Source of the DNA: Brevibacillus_H ginsengisoli
GTDB taxonomy: Bacteria; Bacillota; Bacilli; Brevibacillales; Brevibacillaceae
Reading direction: 5' to 3'
DNA length: 64,000 bases
NCBI RefSeq assembly: GCF_050113715.1
Contig: NZ_JBNJQR010000013.1
Span: forward strand, 1-64,000
Below are positions 8,368 through 16,944 of the stretch, piece after piece. Under the pieces are notes generated by a model. That model saw only the letters and a list, made by a program, of their open reading frames with translations, ran no database searches and was not told the DNA's origin. The first letter of the stretch is position 1. Each line of letters starts with the position of its first letter. Both the position numbers and the translations under genes were made by a program.

Positions 8368-10314
8368 ATGATCCTGTTACAAGCCGAAAATATAACGAAG
8401 ACGTATGGTATTGAAACCATTTTACAAGATATTTCCTTGCAAGTACAAACAGGAGAACGCATTGGCCTTGTTGGTATTAATGGCGCCGGCAAATCTACGC
8501 TGATGAAAATTCTCTCTGGCGAATTAAGCTACGATTCAGGAATCGTTCGCAAGCCAAAAGATGTGACAATGGGCTATTTGTCTCAAAACGGCGGGCTTGA
8601 ATCGGAGCGCTCCATCTGGGATGAATTGCTGTCCGTGTTTACCCATTTGCAAGCGGAAGAGCGCGCCTTGCGCCAACTGGAAGAAAAGATGGGCGATCCC
8701 GCCGTACTTGCCAACGAAAAGCAGTACAACCAAATTCTTGAGGATTACTCCAAGCGATCCGAACAATTCAAGGAACGCGGCGGATACAGCTACGAGGGCA
8801 GCATTCGCGGGGTTTTGCATGGGCTTAGATTTGCGGAGATGGACATCCAGACGCCGATCAAAACCTTAAGTGGAGGACAGAAAACACGCCTCGCCTTGGC
8901 CAAGCTGCTCCTGCAGGCTCCAGATATTTTGCTTTTGGACGAGCCAACCAACTATTTGGATATCGAGACGCTGACCTGGCTTGAAACCTATCTGTTAAAT
9001 TACAAAGGGGCTATTCTTGTCGTTTCCCATGACCGCTACTTCCTGGACAAGCTTGTTACCATCGTCTATGAGATTGAGCGAACCAAAGCGACCCGCTATG
9101 TAGGCAACTACAGCAGGTTTCTTGACGAGAAGGCGATCCGAATCGAACAAGATATGCGCATGTATGAAAAACAACAGGATGAGATCTCCAAGCTGGAAGA
9201 CTTCATTCAACGTAATATTGCAAGAGCTTCGACAACCAAACGGGCCCAAAGCCGCCGCAAAACACTAGAAAAAATCGATCGCATGGAAAAACCGATTGGC
9301 GGCACCAAGTCAGCCAACTTCTCTTTTGAGATCAACAAGATGAGCGGACATGAGGTTCTGAAGGTAAAAAATCTGAGTGTCGGTTACCCAGATGCCATTC
9401 TCTCTCGCCATCTGACCTTTGATATTGAGCGAGAAGAGCGGGTCGCGCTGGTAGGTCCCAACGGTATCGGCAAGTCGACACTGTTAAAAACCATTGTCAG
9501 CCAGCTTGAAACGCTTCATGGCACGATCCATATGGGTAGCAATGTAACGATCGGCTATTATGATCAGGAACAGCGCAACCTGAACGAAGCCAGAACGATT
9601 CTGTCCGAGCTGTGGGATGATTACCCGCACATGCCGGAAAAGGACGTCCGAACCATTCTCGGGAATTTTCTATTCAGCGGTGACGATGTGCAGAAAAAAA
9701 TCGGAGAACTCTCAGGCGGCGAACGCGCTCGGGTCTCTCTTTCCAAGCTGATGTTGAAGGAAGCGAACTTCCTGATTTTTGACGAGCCGACAAACCATCT
9801 GGACATTATCAGCAAGGAAGTCTTGGAGAACGCCTTGTTCGATTATCCTGGGACAATTCTGTTCGTTTCCCATGACCGTTACTTCCTGAACAAGATTGCG
9901 ACTCGCGTACTGGAGCTTTCCCCTGAAGGCGTGACCAGCTATCTCGGCAACTACGATTATTATGTGGAGAAAAAACAGGAGCTGGCTGAGCTGTCGCTGG
10001 AGCAAGCCAATTCAACAACCGCAAAAGGCGGTGGCAAAAACCAGGTGATCACGGCAAAAGCCGCGGATAAATCCTCCTATGAGCTGGATAAAGAAGCAAA
10101 GCGGCGCGAAAGACAACGCCAGCGCCGAATCGAAGAAATTGAACAAACCATCTCCCAGCTAGAAGCCTCTATCGCCCAGTGGGAAGAAGAGTTGTGCCAG
10201 CCTGAAGTGTACGCGGATCATCAGCAGGTCAAAAATCGCAACGATCTGATCAGTCACGCGCGTACGGAGATGGAGAGGCTGTTTGAGGAATGGGGCGAAC
10301 TGTCCGAGGATTAG
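8368..10314 (+). CDS. ABC-F family ATPase, YdiF type
   Basis: Soluble ribosome-associated ATPase of 648 residues with two ABC cassettes and no membrane segments. The first has Walker A GINGAGKST (near 36), signature LSGGQKTRLAL and Walker B ILLLDEPTN. The linker (about 240-320) is rich in charged helix. The second has GPNGIGKST, LSGGERARVSL and LIFDEPTNH. A coiled-coil tail (about 570-648) is rich in Glu, Arg and Gln. ABC-F proteins act at the ribosomal E site to relieve stalling or protect against antibiotics. The position near tsaD and tatAC fits B. subtilis ydiF. Its TAG stop overlaps the TAA stop of the convergent gene. Confidence 0.95.
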   Translation: MILLQAENITKTYGIETILQDISLQVQTGERIGLVGINGAGKSTLMKILSGELSYDSGIVRKPKDVTMGYLSQNGGLESERSIWDELLSVFTHLQAEERALRQLEEKMGDPAVLANEKQYNQILEDYSKRSEQFKERGGYSYEGSIRGVLHGLRFAEMDIQTPIKTLSGGQKTRLALAKLLLQAPDILLLDEPTNYLDIETLTWLETYLLNYKGAILVVSHDRYFLDKLVTIVYEIERTKATRYVGNYSRFLDEKAIRIEQDMRMYEKQQDEISKLEDFIQRNIARASTTKRAQSRRKTLEKIDRMEKPIGGTKSANFSFEINKMSGHEVLKVKNLSVGYPDAILSRHLTFDIEREERVALVGPNGIGKSTLLKTIVSQLETLHGTIHMGSNVTIGYYDQEQRNLNEARTILSELWDDYPHMPEKDVRTILGNFLFSGDDVQKKIGELSGGERARVSLSKLMLKEANFLIFDEPTNHLDIISKEVLENALFDYPGTILFVSHDRYFLNKIATRVLELSPEGVTSYLGNYDYYVEKKQELAELSLEQANSTTAKGGGKNQVITAKAADKSSYELDKEAKRRERQRQRRIEEIEQTISQLEASIAQWEEELCQPEVYADHQQVKNRNDLISHARTEMERLFEEWGELSED

Positions 10315-12563
10315 CCTTGTGACGCCTCACCCTCAGCATCCATCAAAGCGGCATACAATACAGGAATCACAAAAAAGATGATCGAGGTAGCCGCAGATAC
10401 GATCCCCGAATCGTTCAAGATCAAGGTGGCGATGGAACCGGCAATGATGCCGCCAAATCCACGAACCAAGGTGGGATAGCGAAGCGACAGAGTTTTGAGA
10501 AACTGTTGGGGTCGCAAACTCAAAAGACCGATCACCAAAAGAGAAACCACGAAAACCTTGCTCCAGGCGGAGATTCGAATCAGCCGAAGATTCATCTGCA
10601 GTTTACGTTCAATGATCTGAACGACTTGTGTCCAGTTTCCATTCAGGATATCATGCGCCACACGGCCGATATGTGTCGTTGGCTGTCCCGGCTGTACGTG
10701 CAGCCAAACTAAAATCAGAATCCCGACGCCAAGGCCCCCTCCCACGTAGAGGAGGCCTTTTTTGCCTAGATGCCATTCCTGCAAACGGAACAGCGTGATT
10801 CCAAAGCCCACCATGCCCGCAAGAAATCCGCCGGCATTGGTTCCTAAGGTTGGATATGCCATGTAAAACAGCACAAAGGCAAACAAACAGCTCCCAAGTA
10901 CCAGACACCTTGCTCCTCTTCTTCTCCATCCCTCATAAAGTGCCGAGACCAGAAGAATCATGGAACCGATCAATACGCCTTCATATTCGTTGCCCAGCCC
11001 ATAAAATCTCGCGGCAATCACGGGGTCATATCCCATGTATGAGCGGCTCATCGCTTTGGCCCCAGTAAACCCATCGATGAGAATGCAGACTGTTGTAAAC
11101 CCAGCAACAGCTAGGAGCAATTGAGGAAAAGGAAGTCGTTCTACCAACAGTGCTCCACCAAAAGCAAGAAGAACGATGACACCCAAAACAAGCAATGGCG
11201 GCGTATTGGCCAGCATGATGGGCTCAAGCAGAAACAGCGCTGGAAAGAAGAGCATAGCCAATAGCCACAACCGAATCGCCCTGCGATAATCTAATTCTTC
11301 ACTCGTTCGAACTCGTTTGCGCCAAATCCAGATAACCGAAGCAAGGACGAGGGTAAAAATCTGCAGCATGACGTAGATGTACAGGATCGTGGGGCGATTT
11401 TGATAGATATGATTGATTCGTTCGATTTCCAGCATAAACTGCGGAAAGGTGGATGGAACGGATGGATCCGTTGTAATTGGGTAGCCAATCGACTGAGGCG
11501 GAACAGGAATCTGCAGCCAATCTAAAATCGTGGGCAGAAGATCCAGCCCATTCGCTACACCGCTTTGTCTTGTAGTCTGGGAGGTTAACACGCCGCTTGG
11601 CTGTCCATTTTTCCAAGTAAGCAGCGGGGTAAGCAGGGATTTTTCTTTTTGTGACTGATCATTGGGGTTGACGGACAAAAGCATAACCAACTGACCCGGA
11701 TTCTGGTTAGCCAGTATGGTACCGATGAATGAGTCCATCTCTCCTAAAATCTGCGCATAGAGGCGATTAAAATAGAGGGGAGCCGTATCGGTTCGCAAGG
11801 AATAAAGTCTAGCCAAATCCCCAAGTTCAACAACATGCAGGCCAGAACGATTCTCTTGAAGAATTCGCTTCGCCAGATAAGGGTAATCTGTGCGTATTCC
11901 ATACGGATAGGCTGCTTCCTGTTGAAGGCAACGTTTTGAAACATCGCCTTCCCCAATTCTTCCGTACTGATCCATGGCGAACAGGGCGGCATTCCGCTTT
12001 CTTTCCCAAAGGGTATCGGCATTTCCGTACACCGATACAATGAGACCCGCTTGACGGATGGAGCTCCCGAGTAAACCCAGAGACGGATTATACGGTTTGT
12101 CCTGGTTCTCCGTTAGCAGCCTGTTGATCCCGGGAAAAACAATGGAATCTTGAATCGGTGTTTCTAGATGGGCTGACCCATTTAATTGAGAGTACCATTG
12201 CCCAGCTGTCACTCCCTCTTTATACATCTCATCCCACTGATACGCCGTCCCGCTTCTTTCGGTATAGAGAGCCTGTCCCCCACTTCCGCTCATCAGGTAG
12301 GCACTTGGGTCATTGCGCTGCCCCACCGGACGTAAAGTCAGAGCTCCATACCCCGCTTTCGGCAATAAGTTATGCACATGTGGGTAAGTGATTAAACGAG
12401 ATAGATCGGTAAAAGACATCCCGTCAACGAAGATCATGATGACCTGCTTATTCTCAACAGTTTGCTTCGCATTATCGGCATAAACGCACGCTGTTTGTGA
12501 GTACAAAATCATGAGTGAAAAGGTCCATGTAACGAACCATCGACTAATCCATGTGTAAAGCAT
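10311..12563 (-). CDS. Membrane protein with alkaline-phosphatase-like ectodomain
   Basis: Unnamed 750-residue protein. Residues 1-29 are a signal peptide. Residues about 40-390 look like an extracytoplasmic alkaline-phosphatase/phosphoglyceromutase fold, with IMIFVDGMSFTDL near 42 supplying the metal-binding Asp, and NGLDLLPTILDWL late in the domain. Residues about 395-745 hold roughly ten hydrophobic segments, with conserved-looking motifs RFYGLGNEYEGV, GTNAGGF and LNDSGIVSAATS. The substrate is unknown; a lipid- or polymer-linked phosphate is a guess. It ends on a stop codon overlapping that of the ABC-F gene and lies downstream of the DnaA-box cluster. Confidence 0.7.
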   Translation of the reverse strand: MLYTWISRWFVTWTFSLMILYSQTACVYADNAKQTVENKQVIMIFVDGMSFTDLSRLITYPHVHNLLPKAGYGALTLRPVGQRNDPSAYLMSGSGGQALYTERSGTAYQWDEMYKEGVTAGQWYSQLNGSAHLETPIQDSIVFPGINRLLTENQDKPYNPSLGLLGSSIRQAGLIVSVYGNADTLWERKRNAALFAMDQYGRIGEGDVSKRCLQQEAAYPYGIRTDYPYLAKRILQENRSGLHVVELGDLARLYSLRTDTAPLYFNRLYAQILGEMDSFIGTILANQNPGQLVMLLSVNPNDQSQKEKSLLTPLLTWKNGQPSGVLTSQTTRQSGVANGLDLLPTILDWLQIPVPPQSIGYPITTDPSVPSTFPQFMLEIERINHIYQNRPTILYIYVMLQIFTLVLASVIWIWRKRVRTSEELDYRRAIRLWLLAMLFFPALFLLEPIMLANTPPLLVLGVIVLLAFGGALLVERLPFPQLLLAVAGFTTVCILIDGFTGAKAMSRSYMGYDPVIAARFYGLGNEYEGVLIGSMILLVSALYEGWRRRGARCLVLGSCLFAFVLFYMAYPTLGTNAGGFLAGMVGFGITLFRLQEWHLGKKGLLYVGGGLGVGILILVWLHVQPGQPTTHIGRVAHDILNGNWTQVVQIIERKLQMNLRLIRISAWSKVFVVSLLVIGLLSLRPQQFLKTLSLRYPTLVRGFGGIIAGSIATLILNDSGIVSAATSIIFFVIPVLYAALMDAEGEASQG

Positions 12564-12623
12564 TTGCTCCTCCTGTGTATAATCGGACCCTAACGCAGTG
12601 AATCAAGGCAGATTGTTTACGGA

Positions 12624-12766
12624 TTATCCACAGGTTTATCCACAAACTCCACAGAATCATCCACAATATCATTCCCCGATTGTTCAACTGCTAAGGAAGT
12701 TATCACCATTATTCACAGGTTTCCAATATCTCATCCACATGGATTCTGGATAAGAGATGTGGATAA
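12624..12766. promoter_or_regulatory. DnaA-box cluster downstream of tsaD
   Basis: Within 143 bases there are three perfect DnaA boxes: TTATCCACA at 12624-12632 and 12636-12644, and TGTGGATAA at 12758-12766. Four more have a single mismatch: TCATCCACA at 12657-12665 and 12731-12739, TTATTCACA at 12709-12717, and TCTGGATAA at 12745-12753. No dnaA or dnaN is nearby, so this is not oriC. In B. subtilis a DnaA-binding cluster is known at gcp, the older name of tsaD, and this fits the same site. Such clusters titrate DnaA and restrain initiation. Confidence 0.75.
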
Positions 12767-12770
12767 AAGT

Positions 12771-12986
12771 AGAAAAGACTTCGTCCCTTTTCGCTCTGTG
12801 GAAGTTCGCAAAGAAGTGGAAAAGTCCGCTCTCTCACTCCGAAAGGGAGTCGCCAAACGCTTCGCGCCCCTACGGGGTTGGGTGGCGACTCTTCTCCCTT
12901 TCTCCTTTCCTGCGCTAGGCTTCACTTCCAAGGAGGCTGTGTTTCGACCCCCCGATGAGAGGGGGCAAGCGGACGAAGTCTTTTCT
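12771..12986 (-). repeat. Structured nested inverted-repeat element, copy A
   Basis: A 216-bp element bounded by a perfect 16-bp inverted repeat (AGAAAAGACTTCGTCC at 12771-12786 with its complement at 12971-12986). Nested inside are TGGAAGT/ACTTCCA, GAGTCGCCA/TGGCGACTC, a CCCC-TAC-GGGG hairpin, and a CCCCC/GGGGG hairpin near the right end. Copies occur at 25358, 27395 and 50524. Open frames inside it (e.g. FVPFRSVEVRKEVEKSALS) recur only because the DNA recurs and are not likely genes. The strand is inferred; see findings. Confidence 0.85.
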
Positions 12987-13002
12987 AAGCGGGCGAATGG
13001 AG

Positions 13003-13046
13003 GGAATGTTCAATTACTTTACCTCTATATAGCAATTGAACATTCC
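13003..13046. repeat. Hairpin flanking copy A, shared with copy C
   Basis: GGAATGTTCAATT (13003-13015) pairs perfectly with 13034-13046. The core AATTACTTTAC...GCAATTGAAC is repeated at 27607-27644 next to element copy C, at a similar distance from the element. There is no T tract, so it is a poor terminator candidate for tsaD. Confidence 0.6.
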
Positions 13047-13077
13047 GATATTGCAAAGAAAAAATCCCTTTTACCCC

Positions 13078-14166
13078 TTAGGATAAAAAGGATTCTCGTA
13101 AGGACAGACTCGGTACTCCGTTCAAATCGAGTGAAGCAAATTTTCCTTTTTGATAAAGAATAGTTCCAGCCGCTGCGATCATGGCCGCATTATCTGTGCA
13201 ATAGACAAGCGGTGGTGTGATCAGATGGATTCCTTCTTCCTGACAGCGAGCCGTTAACTTCTCACGCAAACCCCTGTTGGCTGCCACCCCGCCTGCCAGA
13301 AGGACTTGTCTGGCTCCATATTCTTTCGTGGCGCGAATGGTTTTTTCGACCAGAACCTCAACGACGGAGGATTGAAAACTTGCGGCCAGATTAGCGGGCT
13401 CGATGGTTTCTCCCCGCTGTTCGGCATTATGTAAGGTGTTCAACACCGCCGATTTGAGTCCGCTAAAGCTAAAATCATAAGAGTTCGGCTCTAACCAGGC
13501 TCTCGGTAAAACAATATTCGCTTCTCCCTCATGGGCCAAGCGGTCAATATGCGGTCCGCCCGGATAAGGAAGCTTCAGGGAACGAGCCACTTTGTCGTAG
13601 GCTTCTCCTGCGGCGTCATCTCGGGTTTGACCCAGAATCTCAAAATCTCCGTGCTCTTTCATATAGACAAGCTCTGTGTGACCGCCGGAAACCACAAGGG
13701 CAATCAACGGAAACTCCATTTCTTCCACCAGACGGTTCGCGTAGATATGACCAGCGATGTGATGAACTCCAATCAACGGAATCCCTTTGGCGTAGGAGAT
13801 CGCTTTGGCAGCTGATACACCAACCAGCAGGGCGCCAACCAGTCCCGGACCATACGTGACCGCGATGGCTGAGATATCATCCAAAGTCTTACCCGCTTGC
13901 TCCATGGCCTCTTCAATCGTCGCAGTAATATTCTCCACATGGCGGCGAGAAGCAACCTCTGGCACTACGCCACCAAATCGTTTGTGAATGTCTATTTGAG
14001 AAGCAATGACATTGGACAGGACGATTCTGCCATCTTGCACAATAGAGGCTGAGGTTTCGTCACAGCTTGTTTCAATTCCCAGAATCAGCGTCGGTTGATT
14101 GGATTGAAGATCACGCTGATACTTTTCTTTGGTACGTTGTTCATAGCGTGTTTGTTGTTTATTCAC
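13078..14166 (-). CDS. tsaD: tRNA N6-threonylcarbamoyladenosine transferase TsaD
   Basis: Catalytic ASKHA-fold subunit that, with TsaB and TsaE, transfers threonylcarbamoyl to A37 of ANN-decoding tRNAs. Motifs include ILGIETSCDETSASI, the metal ligands in GVHHIAGHIYAN, VVSGGHTELVYM, and the nucleotide segment VLLAGGVAANRGLR. The 362 residues include a basic extension of about 27 residues before ILGIETS, starting from GTG at 14166; no internal start fits better. It overlaps rimI by 8 bases in the order tsaE-tsaB-rimI-tsaD. The DnaA-box cluster lies downstream. Confidence 0.97.
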   Translation of the reverse strand: MNKQQTRYEQRTKEKYQRDLQSNQPTLILGIETSCDETSASIVQDGRIVLSNVIASQIDIHKRFGGVVPEVASRRHVENITATIEEAMEQAGKTLDDISAIAVTYGPGLVGALLVGVSAAKAISYAKGIPLIGVHHIAGHIYANRLVEEMEFPLIALVVSGGHTELVYMKEHGDFEILGQTRDDAAGEAYDKVARSLKLPYPGGPHIDRLAHEGEANIVLPRAWLEPNSYDFSFSGLKSAVLNTLHNAEQRGETIEPANLAASFQSSVVEVLVEKTIRATKEYGARQVLLAGGVAANRGLREKLTARCQEEGIHLITPPLVYCTDNAAMIAAAGTILYQKGKFASLDLNGVPSLSLRESFLS

Positions 14167-14623
14167 TTAGATTCACCCACATAATTATGGCATCTTCGTT
14201 GTTATCGGAATAGTATTTTTTGCGTCGTCCATGTTCCTCGAAGCCCAGTTTCGTGTATAAGTTACGGGCTATCTCATTGGATGGACGGACTTCCAAGGTC
14301 ATTCGTAAGCCGCCTAGCGCCAATGCCAACTCCATCATCTGCCGCATCAGCTTCTCACCAACTCCCAGCCCACGAGCTTCTGGATGAACAGCAATGTTGG
14401 TAATATGCGCCTCATCAATGATCAACCACATCCCACAATAGGCAATGAGCCGATTCCCTTGATAAACCACCACATATTTAGCGTGCTGATTAATCGTCAT
14501 TTCATTCTCGAAGGCCTCTTTGGGCCACGGCGTACTAAAGGAGAGTTGTTCCAGCTCGGCAACTGCCTCGACATCCTCCAGGGTCATGAATCGAAATTCA
14601 AGTTCCTCTTCTCTCGTCTCCAT
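14159..14623 (-). CDS. rimI: Ribosomal protein S18-alanine N-acetyltransferase RimI
   Basis: GNAT acetyltransferase of 154 residues that modifies the N-terminus of ribosomal protein S18 or similar substrates. Seen in the sequence are LEQLSFSTPWPKEAF near the N-terminus, the acetyl-CoA loop HPEARGLGVGEKLM, and RPSNEIARNLYTKLGF. It sits between tsaB and tsaD, its usual neighbours in Bacillota, and overlaps tsaD. Translation is probably coupled. Confidence 0.95.
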   Translation of the reverse strand: METREEELEFRFMTLEDVEAVAELEQLSFSTPWPKEAFENEMTINQHAKYVVVYQGNRLIAYCGMWLIIDEAHITNIAVHPEARGLGVGEKLMRQMMELALALGGLRMTLEVRPSNEIARNLYTKLGFEEHGRRKKYYSDNNEDAIIMWVNLSE

Positions 14624-14665
14624 CTTGATCCCTTCTTATCTAACTTAATCCAGTTTGTTCGGATA

Positions 14666-15379
14666 CTACTTCTTCTGCTCCTGTGTCGCTAACCACTTGG
14701 CCTCCGCTTCCGCCACCTGCAAATATTCTGGCACCAGTTCATGGATATTGCCGGCTTCCGTTAACAGCTGGGCTCCCATAATGGCGATATGAGCGGCACG
14801 CGGATGCTGAAAAGACACTGGAGCAAACACGGCTTGTTCGCCCACCACTTCTTCTATCGTCTCCTTGTGCAAACGCAGATCTTCTCCGAGAAACAGAATC
14901 GGTTTGTGGTCCGCTTGTTCCACAACCATCGGCAACCAATCACGTAATAGAATGATTCGCTCGGTCAACGTTTCTTCCAGCAATCCAAATGATCGGGACC
15001 GGTAACAGCCTGTGTAGACCTGACCTCGTCTGGCATCGAACAACGGAATAATCGGCCCATCGAAGCCCAGCGCATTCATAGCGACCACCTTCAGACTCGA
15101 TACGCCTACGACCGGTACACCAAGCGACCAGCCCATACTTTTGGCGGCAGATACCCCGATTCTGACTCCAGTATAGGATCCCGGGCCATGTGCGACCGCA
15201 ATTCCATCCAGGTCTTCTGGAGCAACATCAAGCTCGTCTAACAGCATGGAGATGCTATCCATGAGACGAATGGAGTGATTTTTATTCAGATTGGTTGTCC
15301 ATTCACCCAATACACGGGTTTCATCTGCCAGCGCAACGCTGGATACCAAATTGGATGTATCAATTCCCAAAATCCGCAT
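14666..15379 (-). CDS. tsaB: tRNA threonylcarbamoyladenosine biosynthesis protein TsaB
   Basis: Non-catalytic ASKHA-fold partner of TsaD, needed for t6A37 synthesis. The 237 residues show MRILGIDTSNLVSSVAL at the start, VAHGPGSYTGVRIGVSAAKS near 65, and PLFDARRGQVYTG. The start overlaps the 3' end of tsaE by 20 bases, and GGAGTTAGG precedes the ATG. The segment specific to TsaD metal binding (HxxxH) is absent, as expected for TsaB. Confidence 0.95.
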   Translation of the reverse strand: MRILGIDTSNLVSSVALADETRVLGEWTTNLNKNHSIRLMDSISMLLDELDVAPEDLDGIAVAHGPGSYTGVRIGVSAAKSMGWSLGVPVVGVSSLKVVAMNALGFDGPIIPLFDARRGQVYTGCYRSRSFGLLEETLTERIILLRDWLPMVVEQADHKPILFLGEDLRLHKETIEEVVGEQAVFAPVSFQHPRAAHIAIMGAQLLTEAGNIHELVPEYLQVAEAEAKWLATQEQKK

Positions 15380-15830
15380 CTATACCTAACTCCTCACATA
15401 ATGCCTCGTAACGCTTTCCTTTTGGGGCAAGGCTGCATACTCGATTCTGTTCATGGTCAACGGTCAATGTAAGCTCCAACCGTTCCTTTGGCAACACTTC
15501 CTGAATAAGTGATGCCCACTCCACTACACAAACCCCGTCCCCGTAAAAGTACTCGTCAAGCCCTAACGAATCGACGTCATCTCCCACTCGATAGACATCC
15601 ATATGGTAAAGCGGCAAGCGCCCTATGTATTCCTTGATAATCGTAAAGGTTGGGCTGTTCACGATGTCGGTGACACCCAAGCCACGAGCCAAGCCTTGAG
15701 TAAAGGTGGTCTTGCCCGCTCCCAGATCGCCTTCCATCGTTAACAGGTCTCCCGCCTGGAGATACCTGGCCAACCTTTCGGCGAACTGCTGGGTTTCCTT
15801 CGTATCACGCAAAGTTACGAGTAATTCCAC
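15360..15830 (-). CDS. tsaE: tRNA threonylcarbamoyladenosine biosynthesis ATPase TsaE
   Basis: P-loop ATPase of 156 residues that regenerates the TsaBD complex. Walker A is GDLGAGKTTFTQGL near 35. It is followed by VNSPTFTIIKEY, YHMDVYRV and the VVEWASLI motif. The start is GTG at 15830 with AGGAGG upstream. It is the first gene of tsaE-tsaB-rimI-tsaD. Confidence 0.95.
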   Translation of the reverse strand: MELLVTLRDTKETQQFAERLARYLQAGDLLTMEGDLGAGKTTFTQGLARGLGVTDIVNSPTFTIIKEYIGRLPLYHMDVYRVGDDVDSLGLDEYFYGDGVCVVEWASLIQEVLPKERLELTLTVDHEQNRVCSLAPKGKRYEALCEELGIDADFGN

Positions 15831-15891
15831 GCTATTCGCCTCCTTCCTGTTTGCGAAAATGATTTACCATTCAATTCGTTCGTCCCGCTCA

Positions 15892-16386
15892 TTATACCCT
15901 AGACGGCTTGATTGCCGCCACGTTGGGCAGTTCCTCCAGCCTTAGTTTCCCCTTGCATCTTCCGCAGACATAACGAGCCGGGTTCATTTTCCGCTTTCGT
16001 TTATAAGATAACCCACATTCGGTACAAACCAGCTGATACCGATACGGTTGCGGTTGTTTCATTTTGGCTTTGCTTACTCGCTGGCAGTACCTTGTTCCTC
16101 CTACCTGCTTCAACAAGATTTTGAAATCCGGATCCTGATGCTTGTACCCTCTACCTTCCAGATGCAAATGATAGTGACACAATTCATGTTTGATGATGCC
16201 AATCAGCTCTTGTTCTCCATGCTCCTGGTAGTGAAGGGGATTAAACTCCAGATTATGCGTCTTCAAGAGATAGCGGCCGCCAGTCGATCTCAAACGGGAA
16301 TTAAATGTGGCAACGTGACGGAAAGGCCTAGCAAAATGCTGTTCTGAAATGGTTTCCACCAAACGCTGCAGTTCTGAATCCGTCAT
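15892..16386 (-). CDS. SprT-like zinc protein
   Basis: Predicted cytosolic zinc metallopeptidase-like protein of 164 residues. The HExxH-type site reads HELCH at 67-71, with a further His in the following helix. The C-terminal half has a zinc ribbon with two Cys pairs (CTECGLSY and CGRCKGKL). It matches the YdcK/SprT family of Bacillus, which lies next to cmpA and tex as here. Family members elsewhere act on DNA-protein crosslinks, but the bacterial role is not settled. Confidence 0.9.
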   Translation of the reverse strand: MTDSELQRLVETISEQHFARPFRHVATFNSRLRSTGGRYLLKTHNLEFNPLHYQEHGEQELIGIIKHELCHYHLHLEGRGYKHQDPDFKILLKQVGGTRYCQRVSKAKMKQPQPYRYQLVCTECGLSYKRKRKMNPARYVCGRCKGKLRLEELPNVAAIKPSRV

Positions 16387-16520
16387 AATTGCCCCGACCC
16401 CTTCCGTTCAGTTTGTCAAATGTACAATTGGCGAAACAATGCTTGAATTCACTTTGAAGGATACGCTACACTTGTCCATGAAAGCAATAGGCTTACACAC
16501 TTTTTATGCAGGAGGAAGCC

Positions 16521-16865
16521 ATGCATTATCTATTATTACAAGAAACAGACAAGCTCTTGTTTGTCTCCCTGCCTGGAACACACATGTACCAATTCGTCGC
16601 GTTATTAAAACGACTGCATAAGGAAATTGACAAACTAACTATTTCGGATCGTCCCGCTTTGCCAACAATGATCGGTGAATGTACAGGATTGGAGCTACTC
16701 TCTGCCAACTATTCCGTCATCGAAGGAATTGCATACGTAAATGAGCTGGAACAACAATTCGCTCGCTTGAAAGAAACCGAGTACCCGCTGATTTCACTGT
16801 TGACCGAAATTCGCGCGCTGCTCGCTCAGCTGGAGTATCTCCAAGAAGAAGACGAATCCGAGTAA
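16521..16865 (+). CDS. Hypothetical protein, 114 residues
   Basis: I do not recognise this family. I start it at the second ATG (16521), where AGGAGGA stands just upstream; starting at 16506 would put that ribosome binding site inside the gene. The protein is soluble and acidic near the end. It begins MHYLLLQETDKLLFVSLPG, has an amphipathic helix LLKRLHKEIDKLT, and ends in Glu/Asp. It is divergent from sprT and lies 79 bases before cmpA on the same strand. Confidence 0.7.
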   Translation: MHYLLLQETDKLLFVSLPGTHMYQFVALLKRLHKEIDKLTISDRPALPTMIGECTGLELLSANYSVIEGIAYVNELEQQFARLKETEYPLISLLTEIRALLAQLEYLQEEDESE

Positions 16866-16944
16866 TTCCGTTCAGTTAGACAGGTACCTCCTACCCGTAA
16901 CCCACATAGACTGCTATTGAGGGATCAGGGCAGGAGGTGTTTTT

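Noticed and set aside
12624..12766. Chromosomal origin oriC
   Set aside because: No dnaA, dnaN or AT-rich unwinding region is present, and the neighbours are tsaD and a membrane protein gene.
12759..13163. Open frames inside the repeat element (also near 25310-25642 and 27359-27613) with similar protein sequences
   Set aside because: The similarity follows from the repeated DNA. The stems explain the conservation, the frames differ in length, and they lack ribosome binding sites.
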